Source: Phallusia mammillata (taxonomy: Eukaryota > Chordata > Ascidiacea > Phlebobranchia > Ascidiidae). Taken from it: DNA of 64,000 nt. A program made the position numbers and the translations under genes. The stretch is from the NCBI GenBank assembly GCA_003260075.1, contig QLIY01000539.1, positions 12,896 through 76,895 on the forward strand. Direction: 5' to 3'. Under the pieces are notes generated by a model. That model ran no database searches, was not told the origin of the DNA, and saw only the letters and a program-made list of their open reading frames with translations. Shown piece after piece: positions 1-11,315 of the stretch (the stretch's first letter is position 1; the number at the start of each line of letters is the position of its first letter).

Positions 1-69
1 AGGCTCTTTGGGTTCACTTTGAGAACCAATGGGCTGCAAATACAATCGAAATCGTCGGTTCAGTAGGCC

Positions 70-486
70 TACCGTATTTGCTCGATTGTAAGCCGCCCTC
101 GTTTATAAGCCGCCCTCGATTGTAAGCGGCATGTTGAGGTGTTAAAAAAATAATGTAAGCCGCCCTCGATTGTAAGCCGCACGCTGGAATTTTAGATACG
201 ATTGTTTCCTAATACATCTTTCTGTAATTATATGGCATGACTATTTGCCCATATCTGTTAGTTACGTTGGTAGCTGTACCCGACAGAACGTATATCGACG
301 TATAATCTGTACACGCATACATGTTTTGAACCCCAAATAATTTAAAATGTTGGAGTGTAGAAATGATTTCGGTATAAAATTAAAATATAAGCCGCTCTCG
401 ATTGTAAGCCGCCCTCGATTATAAGCCGCACAAACGGCAGCTAAAAAACAATATAAGCCGCGGCTTACAATCGAGCAAATACGGTA
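70..486. mobile_element. MITE-like element with 27-bp perfect terminal inverted repeats
   Basis: Positions 70-96 and 460-486 are exact reverse complements (27 bp, beginning TACCGTATTTGCTCG). The interior repeats a unit like TAAGCCGCCCTCGATTG several times near both ends (about 95-180 and 390-430), so the ends are sub-terminally repetitive. There is no coding capacity. No clear target duplication could be fixed. A related design, periodic subrepeats inside ends starting ACCGTAT, recurs at 37746-38186. Confidence 0.75.
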
Positions 487-907
487 CTCTTTTTATTGCA
501 CTTGCAGGATAAACAATCATCTGAAAGTGAATGCTGATTAAAGTATTTTTTAATCAATTTTTGTCCAGTAAACTTAGCTTACGCACCACCTGAAACGCCT
601 TCGTACCACTGTTTGGGACCCACTGACGAAAATGTTTTATTCGACCTCTAGCGGAGATGGTTGGGGGAAATTACCTATTCAATACTCGCGGGACACAGAG
701 TAAAGTTTACTCAGTCAGTAAACGTTGACAGAACGTAATTTCACGTTGTAGTTGATAGTGCTTTTCTTGTTGTACCAGATGACAGAACAGGTGAGTTACG
801 GTTATGTACACTACAGCGTATTGTATGATAATAAGAAGTCCTTTTCCATAAAACTCACCAGCCTCAGTTACTCAGACTTGAGTCCTGTGCCAGTCTGCAG
901 AGTGTGG

Positions 908-1110
908 CAGCTGCACGCGCGAGTTTTTTTTGAAACAAAATTTTTGCACGCCAAGTTTTGGGGTTTGCACGCGAAAATTTTGCACCAAAGGCATTTAATT
1001 GGGCTGTATTGACCTCTTTTAGTTGCTTTGCGCCTGCTGAAATTGGTCTTGCACGCGAACTTACGGGTCGTGCACGCGCGCACGCGGGACATGTAGGTCC
1101 TGCACGCACG
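908..1110. promoter_or_regulatory. Cluster of TGCACGC / GCGTG motifs
   Basis: At least six TGCACGC-type words occur in about 200 bp (near 912, 946, 967, 1049, 1070, 1100), in otherwise AT-rich DNA. The reverse complement contains the GCGTG core bound by bHLH-PAS factors (AhR/ARNT type). The patch lies about 450-640 bp upstream of the NCDN start codon. The motif density is seen directly; a regulatory role is only inferred. It could instead be a decayed simple repeat. Confidence 0.3.
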
Positions 1111-1521
1111 AGATCTCGTCGGGAACTGACATGTTCTACAGACTGGGTCCTGTGGGTTACTTTCTTTACTTAACGTCATAAACTCACAAGTGGTTTCGCA
1201 TGTGATGAAATATACGTTTATCACTGTATTATGTCACACACAACGTCGTCGCCGCTACACTACGTTGTTAGTTGGTACAGAATAGAATGATGAACCCAAC
1301 TCATACAAAACTTAACATGTGATGTTGGTTGGGTGTTATCTGTTATGTTACCATTCTTAGCTGGTCCACTATATTTTGTTTTTGCAAGGAATATAATAAC
1401 ACTAGAAAGATATTTTGTCACAGCAAACTTGTGTAAGTTAAATAATATCTCTTTCTAATAATGACAGTATGACACAATAACAGCTGACATTTATTGAAAT
1501 TGTCTTTACGGCAATTTAGAC

Positions 1522-1531
1522 TTTTTTGCAG
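1522..1531 (+). promoter_or_regulatory. Splice acceptor 15 bp upstream of the NCDN ATG (trans-splice or 5' UTR intron)
   Basis: A T-rich tract ending TTTTTTGCAG stops at 1531, and the start codon follows at 1547. No upstream coding exon is visible. In an ascidian this is what a spliced-leader acceptor looks like; a conventional 5' UTR intron is the alternative. Confidence 0.45.
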
Positions 1532-1546
1532 ATGTGAAATTAAACA

Positions 1547-3866
1547 ATGGCTGAAACCAATACAGAGGGTTTTAATTCCATTTTGGAAATGACCAAACAG
1601 GCTAAAAATGACAGCGAAAAGTTTGCTGCACTATTGGTTGTTTCAAAACTGTTAAAGGCAGATTCACTTTCTACAGAAATGAGGAGACAAATTTTTCAAG
1701 CTGTTGGATTTTCATTTCCTATTCGCCTAATTGGATCAAACCAAGTGGATGGTGCCAACAGTAGTATAATGGTGTCTCTTGGCTTCTCTGTTTTATCTTC
1801 ATTCGCTACTGATCCTGAACTGGTTAGTTCACCAGAAATGGTTCAGGCTTTACCTACAGTTTTATCAATATTAAGCAGCAGTGGACAATCATTTGGAGGC
1901 GAGGAAAAACATGTGTTACATGATTGCCTTCATATTCTTTCAGCCATGGCAGAAGAAACTGTTTGTTGTTCTTCTATCTTGAGATATAGTGGCATCAAAA
2001 CTCTTTGTCAGTTTTATGTTCAAACTTCAGACAATGATGCTAAAAAGTTGATGTGGCATACTCTGTTGTCTCTGATAAAGAATAATCCAGATGTTACTCT
2101 ACTTGAAAACAAGACATATGTTCTGGCAATATTACAAAATTTGTCAGAAACAATAAATGGACTTCATAACGAACAAAAGTTTGAACTTTTTCATCATTTG
2201 TCTTTGTTTCTTGATGTTTTACCAGAACATTTAAGTGAAAGTTATTTCTGTGAACAATGGATCTCAATAATTGCTGATTCACTTTTTGAGGTTTTAGCAA
2301 GTAAAGTCAGCCAAAAGCAAAGAAGCCCAACAATAATGTTATGTAGTAACTTGACCAGGGTGTACTCCTTAAAATGGACCATGCTTAATAAGGACAACGA
2401 CAAAAAATTGGTTGTTCTTTTGACAAGACTTGCTAACATTGAGGTAACTATGGCAATATATGAAAAATCTGATGTCAGTGAATTTTCTGCAAGCCTTTTC
2501 AGTAAAGAGGAAATGGCTTTATTACTGGCTTGTTTCAACATTCTAGAAAATGTCTGTTCAGATGTGGCAGTGTTTGATCAAACTAAAAATGACAATGAAA
2601 TTTTTACATTTGAAGATATTAAATGCTTTGAGCCCGCTTTAAATGATACTGCTAAATTAGTAGGTGAATTTCTGTGTAAACATCTGGGTGACAATAAACA
2701 AGAAGACTTTTTACTAGTTTGCTTAAGATTTCTTGGAGGATGGTTAAATGTAGGAAGCTTTGCAGAATCTAAAACTGGAGTAAACATTGCTACCACTTTC
2801 ATTTTTGCTTTTGAAAAGAGTATTAAAACCTTTAACCAAGAAGTAATTCTCAACATATGTATTCCAGCCTTTATGAATTACATTGAAATCTCTGAAACAC
2901 TGCCAGTGATCAATGATAGTCAAGTCATTGCAACTTTGTCCAACTGCATTCTTGACCCAACACTTCAGAAAGATGTGGTTATTTTGGTTTCCCAGTGTCT
3001 AATTCAATTCATTATTGAGTCAAATCAAAGTGATATATTACGAACAATTTTTTCAGAGTTTTGTCAGATTGCATTGAAAGAAAATACACCACAAAATATT
3101 GATTTGCAACTGACAATTTCCACTTTGGTTTTGCTCATTTGGAATAAATCAAAGCTGAAGTTTGGAGAGGTTATTTGTGGTGAAAGATTTTTTCACAGCA
3201 TTTTTTCTGTGTTACATGGCTTACATGCTGTAAATCGAAATACTGTTGGAATTTCTAAAAGGTAATGATTGTTACTGTGGCACTGTTCAGAATTTAAAAT
3301 ACACACACACTGCATTATTTACATTAAGTTCAACAAGCAGTAAGCATTTTGCAGGGCTTCAACATAGCAGAATGCTAGAGTGTCTATATTTTCACATTTT
3401 CCTGAGTCCAGATAGTCTGGTGATTTAGATTTGAATCCCACAACACCTGTTTTATGTGTATGTAATGCTTGGAAGGCTTATGTCTTCAGACCCCTTAAGT
3501 TTTCCAATAAACATGTGATGGTGTAAGTCCAATCAAGCCTGATGATTTTCACTCACTATGAATGAGAAAAATTGATAAAACATGGATTTTTGTTTCAAGA
3601 TCACTATACATTTTGACATTCATGATATTTTTCCTTCTTTCAACAGATACAAGGAACACCCAGAGACTATCGAACAATTTTTTCCTATTCTATTGCAGGA
3701 GTTGACTAAAGCTGCTCAGGAAAATGAAGTTTTGCAGTTAATTGAAAGAAGTGCCTTTCCCTCTAAAGTTGAAACTATTGTCAAGTTGTGTGGAAATGAA
3801 TCAAATGACACAATTCATGCATATCATAATTTTCACACTTGTGTTTGCAAAAAAATAGTAAAATGA
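1547..3866 (+). CDS. NCDN: Neurochondrin (norbin)
   Basis: The gene has two coding exons, 1547-3261 and 3647-3866, joined by a GT-AG intron after AAAAG and before a CTTTCAACAG acceptor. Phase closes exactly and gives 644 residues, against about 729 in human. The protein is an all-helical, armadillo-like neurochondrin-family protein. The opening EMTKQAKNDSEKFAALLVV and the KADSLSTEMRRQIFQAVG stretch match the family's N-terminal region, and the ETIEQFFPILLQEL helix lies near the end. In vertebrates it is a cytoplasmic adaptor in neurons that binds metabotropic glutamate and other GPCRs and restrains CaMKII. There are no signal peptide or membrane segments. The ATG follows an AAACA context and is the first in frame. 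The second exon was placed from the acceptor and frame continuity. The C-terminus (about 72 residues from exon 2) is shorter and more divergent than in vertebrates. No poly(A) signal was identified nearby. Confidence 0.9.
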
Positions 3867-4016
3867 TACACAGGGCAGTGTCCCTAAATGCAACCTAGCC
3901 AAGTATTGATTGAGTTAGCCTTATGTGGCAAACAAATAGAGCCTTTAAAATATTGAAAATGTTAGAGTAAAAACAAAATCTTTTGACAAAATTCATTGCC
4001 AATTTTTAATTGCTGC

Positions 4017-4398
4017 TAGTGATGGGACGAGTAACTGGTACTGGGTATCGATACTCAGTATCTCGGACAGTTTTCGATACCAAGGTGCGAGTACCGAAGG
4101 CCGATTTACGCCATAAGAATACGGGCAACTTTTTGACAAAATTTGCTTCGGACAGCACAAAATTGGAAAAAAGTTATAAATTTTTTTTTACGTATATCTT
4201 ATTCGCTATCACACGGAGATTACATTTTTCGGCATGTGTGTGTGCACGCCTGTATCCCGACCATGGCTGATAAATTAGCCAGTGATATACAACTAAGTAC
4301 AATACTACACCTAAGTACTCGGTATCGAAGGTATATACATGTGGTACTTGTACTCGGTATCAGTACTTGCTTCAAAACCTGGTATCGTCCCATCACTA
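4017..4398. mobile_element. Non-autonomous hAT-type element with perfect 8-bp target duplication
   Basis: The element starts TAGTGATGGGAC and ends GTCCCATCACTA, 12-bp terminal inverted repeats of hAT character. It is flanked on both sides by the identical 8-mer ATTGCTGC (4009-4016 and 4399-4406). The 382-bp interior contains several GGTATCGATAC/GGTACTGG-like words and no transposase. The intact target duplication and near-perfect ends suggest a fairly recent insertion. Confidence 0.85.
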
Positions 4399-5533
4399 AT
4401 TGCTGCTATAAAAATATTATTTTTGTTCCCTATATTTTCCTTTAAATGGTGGATTCTTAATACTGTTATGCCACATAGTGTTACAAAGTACACATTTCAT
4501 TTTGTGGTCGATGTATTTGTGCAGATAAAATCACTACAAACTCAGTTTTATCTGTCAATTGCACCTCCATCTTTAATGCAAGAATCAAAGTTCACATTTT
4601 TAGGAAATCATAAAATGTGAAACAATTACATCTTCAAATAGTTCAAAGGCCCAAATAACAGTGAACAAATACAACACATTTCAGGGTTGTTTGGTTTTCT
4701 AAAAGTCCAGATTTTTATTACTCTTAAGTTTACATTTTTGACAAGATGGTAAAATGCTTTTTCCCAATATGTCTGTGCCATGGCATACACATCTCATCAG
4801 GTAGATCATAAAAATAAATTACACATCAGCAAGGAATATGAATAATTACTCAGCGTACCTGATAATTACTCTATACCACTAAAAACTGGTGGCAATATGT
4901 GGTGACAAGTAGATGCACAAATTATATACCCAAGTATATAAATCAGGCTGGAAAATAGATGATACACATACTAAAGAGGTTTCTTAATCTACAAAAAATA
5001 CATCTATAACGATTAATGTGGGCACTGTGCATTATAACAGAATAAACACTTTATGCCTATACACATATGCAGTGTTTTTTTTTAAGGTGTCAAATTTCTC
5101 CAGCGGTTTCCCAAAATTTGCCAGTAGCCTAATAAATAATTCGTTTAAGCAAATATGGCTATTTTTTGGTATTTAAATGAAACACTTGCGGTCTCTTAAA
5201 ACTGCTTAGCGGTCACCCAAACCAAACCTTAAAAAAACCCTGCACATATGGTCGAAAGTACAGTTTACTATTTATAGATTTTGTAGTACAAAAGTTTTTT
5301 TTCCCAGCTACAATGCTCAAGCATGGAAAAATGCATTGTGGCTGATTTTCCACATAATGCTTACAATGTGCCAACAGCAGGGGGGAAAGAAAAGGATTTG
5401 GTTGTAGCAAAATCACATAGACAACACAAATTGCAACAAACCCGGAGAAAAGGGTGGAAAATCACCTAAAGCGAATAGAAGTTTATCACCAGCAATAAAA
5501 CTAAGAATAAGAGTAACTCAACCGCACATATTT

Positions 5534-5843
5534 ACAAGCAATATATGAAACCAAAAAAGGCTACAAAATAAGGTGCCACCAGTCCTAAAGATATGGTTTT
5601 AAAAATTTGTAGTGATAGTGGATCATTTTTTTTTCTCCTGGCTCAGATAAAAAGCAAAATATATGTATGTCATGTCTTAATGGGGGGGGGGGATACAAGC
5701 AATATATGAAACCAAAAAAGGCTACAAATAAGGTGCCACCAGTCCTAAAGATCTGATTTAAAAAATTTGTAGTGATAGTGGATCATTTTTTTTCCTCCTG
5801 GCTCAGATAAAAAGCAAAATATATGTATGTCATGTCTTAATGG
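5534..5843. repeat. Duplicate flanking an 11-G run (assembly join)
   Basis: Copy 5534-5683 is repeated as 5695-5843 with a few substitutions and single-base indels; the run of G occupies 5682-5692. The second copy continues smoothly into unique sequence (TTGAGTGCATG), while the first stops at the G-run. This is interpreted as two allelic contig ends joined across a gap. Confidence 0.8.
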
Positions 5844-7032
5844 CCATTTGAGTGCATGTAAAAATCAGCATTTTAACCAATCAGAAAAAGACCAATGGAT
5901 TGGCATTTAACCATGTGGTTTTAAAAACAAATGTCATGTTATAACCATATATAGCATATAACCATCAGGATGCTGTTACAACCACAAACATTGTTATATG
6001 CCTAGGAATTAATACAATTTACCCAGTATAAGGATTTAAATTATTATGAACAGTTTAGACTTTAGACTACAACTTAACACGGCTTATGACTTACTAGTAC
6101 GAATGCAAATCACAATTCACAGGATTATGATGTACATTAATACTTTAAATCACTATTAAAAGATTGTTTTTTATTATCATTTTTTTATCTTGCATTGTTA
6201 AACTTGCTGATCATTTTTTTGTTTTCTAGATGCCTTTTTGTTTGGAATGCAAAGATTTTTATTTATTTTTAATGCTGTGAGATATATACTATTTGGAAAA
6301 TTCTTAGCACCAACACCATTAGTTTAACAACCTATATATTTTGGGCAGTGAAGTGTTTTGTAAAATCTTAAGATTTGGACATTGGTTTCATCTTGTGTGG
6401 ATAAATTTGTCAGATGGCAAAACGTGAGATGAATTTGCTATGCTGGCCCATTTAGAAAATTTGGAAATAAAATGGTAGCACCCTATTTCAGAGGTCGGCA
6501 TTGTACCAAAGATGCCAAGCCACAGACCAATTTTTCATCAAGGAGGCATTCCTTATGTGCAACTTTTACTAGTCATTTGGATTAATTTTTTGTTGTTGAC
6601 AGATGAGCAAAACTGGTTAATTAGATTTGTGTGCTGAATTTAGCCGACCTCCGTCTACAGTACACCAACAAATCTACATGTATAACAATATTTTACAAAT
6701 GTCCTGACCTTTTTGATGTTAATTTATACTAAATTTGTAGTGGGGAATATGTCACACCAACTTCAATTTGCATTGATTAGTCACATAAACAGCATAAAAC
6801 TTATCAAACATAAAAGTACAAAGGTGAAGTAACAAAAAATTGCCAACTGGCAATATTTAATTATGTTCTTTCAGTTGCTTTGAACAAAATTGGCAAAGTT
6901 TAAAAACTCATGAAATGAAAAAAAATCTGATTTCAAAACCTCTATCCACTAAAATGATAAATCATCTGTTTGATCTATGATTCAAACAAATTCAACCAGC
7001 TGGCTTGTAACATCTATATGAAAATGTTTGAG

Positions 7033-9483
7033 TTAATTTGGCAGTTCCGTGTGGATGAATAATCGAAGGCGCTCAACATATTGTCCGTATAACTCTATGT
7101 CATTATGTCCAGCTCCTAAAACACAAAAGCAAAACCTTTTTAATAAAACATAATCCAACTGATCGAGGTGATTGAAATTTATTTTGCTTTCAATTAGGCA
7201 GTTAACAGCTCAGGTATCATTTCCACTCATTAGCTTAATAGCTACATCCTATTTTTAGAAAACCAGTTGCATTTTTTTCTTACTGATTTAGGCCATTCAG
7301 TGTAGCATAAATAGTGGCATTACTTATTTTTAGATTATTATTTCGTTATCTGCTAATCCCTTTTGTTATTTCCAAATCCTATTTTTATAATCACAACAGC
7401 CTTTCATGGTTTCCTAAAATAGTCAATCATTTTGCAAATTACTGTCATTTTCATTGTATAGCAGTTAGTAACACAAAAAGTCTACCAATAGCAATACAAA
7501 AAGCTGTAAAAATATGATGTTTGCTTTTACATAATTCGCAGACATGTGGTTTGCCGATCAATAACCAAATATTTAACACAAAACACAATTTCATTATTAA
7601 TGAGCTGACAACAGGTTGGAATGTTGGCTTTCAATCCAGGCATTGAGGCGATGAAAAATCAATGCATTTATTACATCTGGTACTCCATATGTGTTCTATT
7701 TTAAAGTATGTATGTGTCTATTTTCTGCAAAAAATTCAAAACAAATTTTATCCAAAAAGCTGTGTCTGATAAACATTGATTGTATACCAGTAGAGCATGA
7801 AGATATATCAGTAAATTTCAAAAACAAAATAAATTTGAATCACTCTTTCTTGACCAAACGATCGTTAGACAGAAAAAAGAAAAACGGACAAAAACAATAA
7901 GCGTTCCCTCCAGGGAAGGGGACCCATAATGATTCAGTAATAGTGGCCCCAAAAGTGCACAAACAAGGGAAAAACTTAAACCAACCCACAATAAGCCTAA
8001 TTTGATTGACCAAATCCACTGTTGATAAAAAACATATTTATTATCCAAAGGCCTACAAAGGGTTAAAATTGACAAAACTCAATATTGGAAAGCAAACCAA
8101 CTCTTTTTTTTTTTCATGTTTTTAAAGATTTTTGGCATACAATACCACAACTGATTAACTTGCCTTCAATCCACAGAGGTTCAACAGCTCTTGGACAATG
8201 TTCATAAATTGCCAGTCCATGTGAGAAATCGATGACTTCATCTTCTGTCCCGTGTATTACCAACACTGGTGATGTCACTTTGGGAATCTTTTCAATACTG
8301 TAAACCACAAACATACATTTAAATAAAAATCACCCCACTAGTAAATTTGAGTGTTTTAGGGCCAACATGGGTTGAATGCACATGACATTTTCTGTTACAT
8401 ACAATCGTCCTCACTACACTCACAAAACACTATGATAATAATAAATGCAAAACCTATGTTAACAAGATAACCACTTCCCCGGTTCGGTGATGTCACACAA
8501 TATATAGACTTATAGAATAAATTTTAAACAGTATAGGGTTAGCACACATTTGTAGCCTTGTCTTGTACACATGTATATATATGTTTTCCATGAACAATGA
8601 TATAGCTTAAAAATGATAAATAGCATAAGTTTTTTATGACTAATGTCTGCGAATTGATGACAAAGCCAATAATGCTATAATATAATAACAAATTACATTG
8701 ATGCCGTCTGCCGTGCAAGTATTGAGGCACAGGGGAGATAGGAAATTTACCCATAATTTGACCACAAAACATATCACATGTACTGAACCAAAACATAGGC
8801 ACTCTGTTTGAACATATTTCATGTAAAGCAAGCACTGACAAATTCAAGCAGCCTGGAAATGGTAAATTATGTACAAACAGATTTAGTATAAGCTCTATTA
8901 AAGGGCCATGGTTTTGATCAGTGGTTCTCATTCCTTTAGTGTCAGATCCAATTTCGAACTTATATGAAATGTATTTAGCTGTGTGGTAGCAGCACAACAT
9001 ATTTAAGCTGTGAAAAAGGACAAAGTGAATACTCAAAACTGTCTTTGATTTTCAATTACTTGATTTTCAAAAAAAAATTTCAAAAAATTTTTTTTCAAAA
9101 AATTTTCAAAAAAAATTTCAATTAATATTTTGCAATTTTGCTTGTTCTATGAATAAATACCAGAAAAAATGGGGGGGGGGGTGAGAAAAAAATATTTTGC
9201 AATTTTGCTTGTTCTATGAATAAATACCAGAAAAAATGCCAGAAAGCCACAGTTGGAAGTAATTGGTGTTGATGATAAAAACAAATATATATGTAAGTAA
9301 TATATTTTCAAATTACTTCACATAAAACTAAAACATGATTTGTGTATAGTTGGACAGCAAACATGTTGCAGTGTAATTGTACTATCACAAATATTTGTTT
9401 AGTGGTACTAAAATCGCCAGGCTAGTTAGTCTCCAAAATAAAGTTTTACGTTGTTCCTAACATAGCGTAATTTGTGAAGCCAT

Positions 9484-9529
<46 letters not shown>

Positions 9530-11315
9530 CTGATAGAATTTTATCTAAATGTGAAAAAATATGTAGTCTGGCACAGAAGTCGAGAAATAGTTTATCGATC
9601 AATCCCACAAAAAAACTGTTTTCTTCGGGGTATATTGTGCCCCTTGGCTTATGTCAACATATATATATATGAACTGATGCACACCAGAATACAAAACAAA
9701 AACACATTGTTACATGAACACTCATAAGATTTTTTTTTACAACCCAAAGTGGATGGTCTTGTGACCCACTATTTGCAGAGCCCTGCTTTGACATTCCAGG
9801 AACAAATTGGAATTTTTCAAAGCGGATAGGCAAACTAACGCTGGTAATCTTGTATTACAGCATACCAAAACATTTATACATACCTGGGAAAAACATCGAA
9901 AAACCAAGTCCTCTTGGTGTTTGGAAAGGCAACTCTCAATCCAGAGAGGAGGGGGGAATGTAAAATAACTGCACCACATTCATATTTTTTAGCCAGATCA
10001 ATTGTGGGAACAGTTCCAATGCTCTGGCCATACAGAATAATGTTCTCTGGGCTAATGCCGTACCTTTAATAAATGTAAATAGGTCTGGTGTTATTTAGAG
10101 TCATGACAAGTTGCACATGGCAGAGTATACAGCTGCAGTTTTACCTGCATGGTTGTCATGAGAATTAATGTTACACAGTACACCAGCCCTTTCACAGACC
10201 TTACGTTGAAAGTCAGTTTGTCAAACATTTCGGAACTGAAATATTTATTGAAAATTAAAGTAAAGTTTTAGTTAAATATTTACACAAAAATGTCAAAGAT
10301 GGCAAAAACTTCTGAACAACCTGCTGTTTGTTTTTCAATTATCATTTATAAATTATTTTTTTGTGTGTCTCAATACAACATAAACATATATGGGTAACCA
10401 ATGCTTGAACAATCCGAAAAGTGAGAAATAAATACCTTTGTCTTAAAGACTGGAATGCTGCTTCGATATCAGCATAAATATTCTTTTCTGTTGGTTTTCC
10501 TCCACTTGCGCCATAACCGGAATAGTCGTAGGAAAATATATTTACTCCAAGACGAGCTGCAAGGCCAACATAAAAAGAACTCATTTGTCCCAGATCAACT
10601 GCATTTCCGTGGGAAAACAGAAGGGTGTATTTGCTGACTTGATGAGTGGCGGAACTCTTAATGTACATGCAAGCGACACGGTTCCCCCTTGCTGTGTTAA
10701 TAAGGAAAACCTGCAAAAAAGATCATGATTAAGATGATAACCTGTTAACTTAACAACACTGAATGGATATTTTAACATCCTGAAAATCGCAATGTCTTTT
10801 ATTGTCTATAGTTCATGTTACAGAGTAGCAGTTCTGCTTTAAAATCTCCGCAAAACTTGTTTCTTAGATATTTGTAGCATACTCCAAAAAAAAATAACGA
10901 AAAAGCTGCAAAACCATGCTCCAAAGTTACAGGGCACAACTTCAGTCTTTAACCTCTTTTTCCAAATGTTCATGTCTTTAACCTCTTTTTCCAAATGTAC
11001 CAACGTTCAAAAATAATGTGAAACAAAATGTGTCGAAAACCCATAACTATTTGAAAATAACAAGTAAAGGCAATATTTGACAGTTTTATACTTTTATAAA
11101 GTAGGAGGGTATACCTCTAAGTTTTGCTGGTCCCGGTCAGTGTATTGCCATTCAGCATGCTCGGTAAGGTGCAAGACATATTTGTTTCCAGTCTCATCGG
11201 GAATTACAGTGTATGTGGGGTCTGGAGGAATGAATGCTAGTTTCGCTGCAATATGCCCAGGGCATGGTGGGCAGCAAAACAGGCGACAAATGTCACGAAA
11301 TGTCAAGTTGCTCAT
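7033..11315 (-). CDS. ABHD17: ABHD17-family palmitoyl-protein thioesterase
   Basis: Five coding exons on the minus strand: 11115-11315, 10436-10710, 9884-10063, 8164-8297, 7033-7115. They total 873 nt in perfect phase and encode 290 residues, like human ABHD17B/C (288-329). This is a serine hydrolase that removes palmitate from membrane proteins such as N-Ras and PSD-95. The N-terminus carries the Cys cluster CRLFCCPPC (about residues 10-18), which anchors the family by its own palmitoylation. Then come [12 protein letters not shown], the nucleophile elbow GQSIG (Ser173), GTEDEVIDF with the acid (Asp238), and GAGHND with His267; spacing equals that of the human triad. The last intron starts with GC rather than GT (AAG|GCAAGT), the only choice that keeps WIEGAGHND in frame. 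The 8298-9883 intron contains two G-run joins, so its length is unreliable. Which of the vertebrate A/B/C paralogues is closest cannot be told by eye. Confidence 0.95.
9124..9238. repeat. Duplicate flanking an 11-G run in an ABHD17 intron
   Basis: Segment 9124-9171 recurs as 9191-9238 (48 bp, identical by eye), separated by G at 9171-9181 and ten extra bases. Interpreted as an assembly join. Confidence 0.75.
9486..9525. other. 40-G run without flanking duplicate (probable sized gap)
   Basis: Forty consecutive G in the ABHD17 intron 8298-9883. Unlike the 10/11-G runs, the flanks are not copies of each other, so this is probably a gap of estimated size in which real sequence is missing. Confidence 0.6.

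Larger units (their letters stand above)
1..1530. other. Upstream non-coding region before NCDN
   Basis: I see no convincing gene here. The short open frames around 750-1220 overlap a low-complexity CACGC-rich patch on both strands and have no homology I recognise. The stretch holds the inverted-repeat element at 70-486 and the CACGC cluster at 908-1110; the rest is unremarkable AT-rich DNA. The NCDN promoter should lie in or near this region. Confidence 0.6.
3867..7032. other. Convergent intergenic region NCDN / ABHD17
   Basis: NCDN (+) and ABHD17 (-) end facing this stretch, so it should contain both 3' UTRs. It holds a short hAT-type element (4017-4398) and a duplicated segment around a G-run (5534-5843). 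The remaining sequence is AT-rich with no coding frame I can support. Confidence 0.6.

Noticed and set aside
864-1224. Overlapping Arg/Cys/Ala-rich frames on both strands
   Set aside because: They mirror the repeated TGCACGC words in several frames at once, the signature of a low-complexity patch rather than coding DNA.
8539-9036. 165-codon minus-strand frame
   Set aside because: It lies within the ABHD17 intron on the same strand, has no recognisable domain and is Cys/Phe/Ile-rich as expected for AT-rich non-coding DNA.
9050-9125. Hairpin-like A/T tract (alternating AAAAATTTT and CAAAAAA)
   Set aside because: Simple-sequence variation in an intron; no terminator or RNA gene is implied.
9426-9608. 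Open frames reading through G-runs as poly-Pro or poly-Gly (here, 25939-26130, 27043-27285)
   Set aside because: The homopolymer is almost certainly a filled gap; the frames have no homology outside the run except the MSL3 exon part already annotated.
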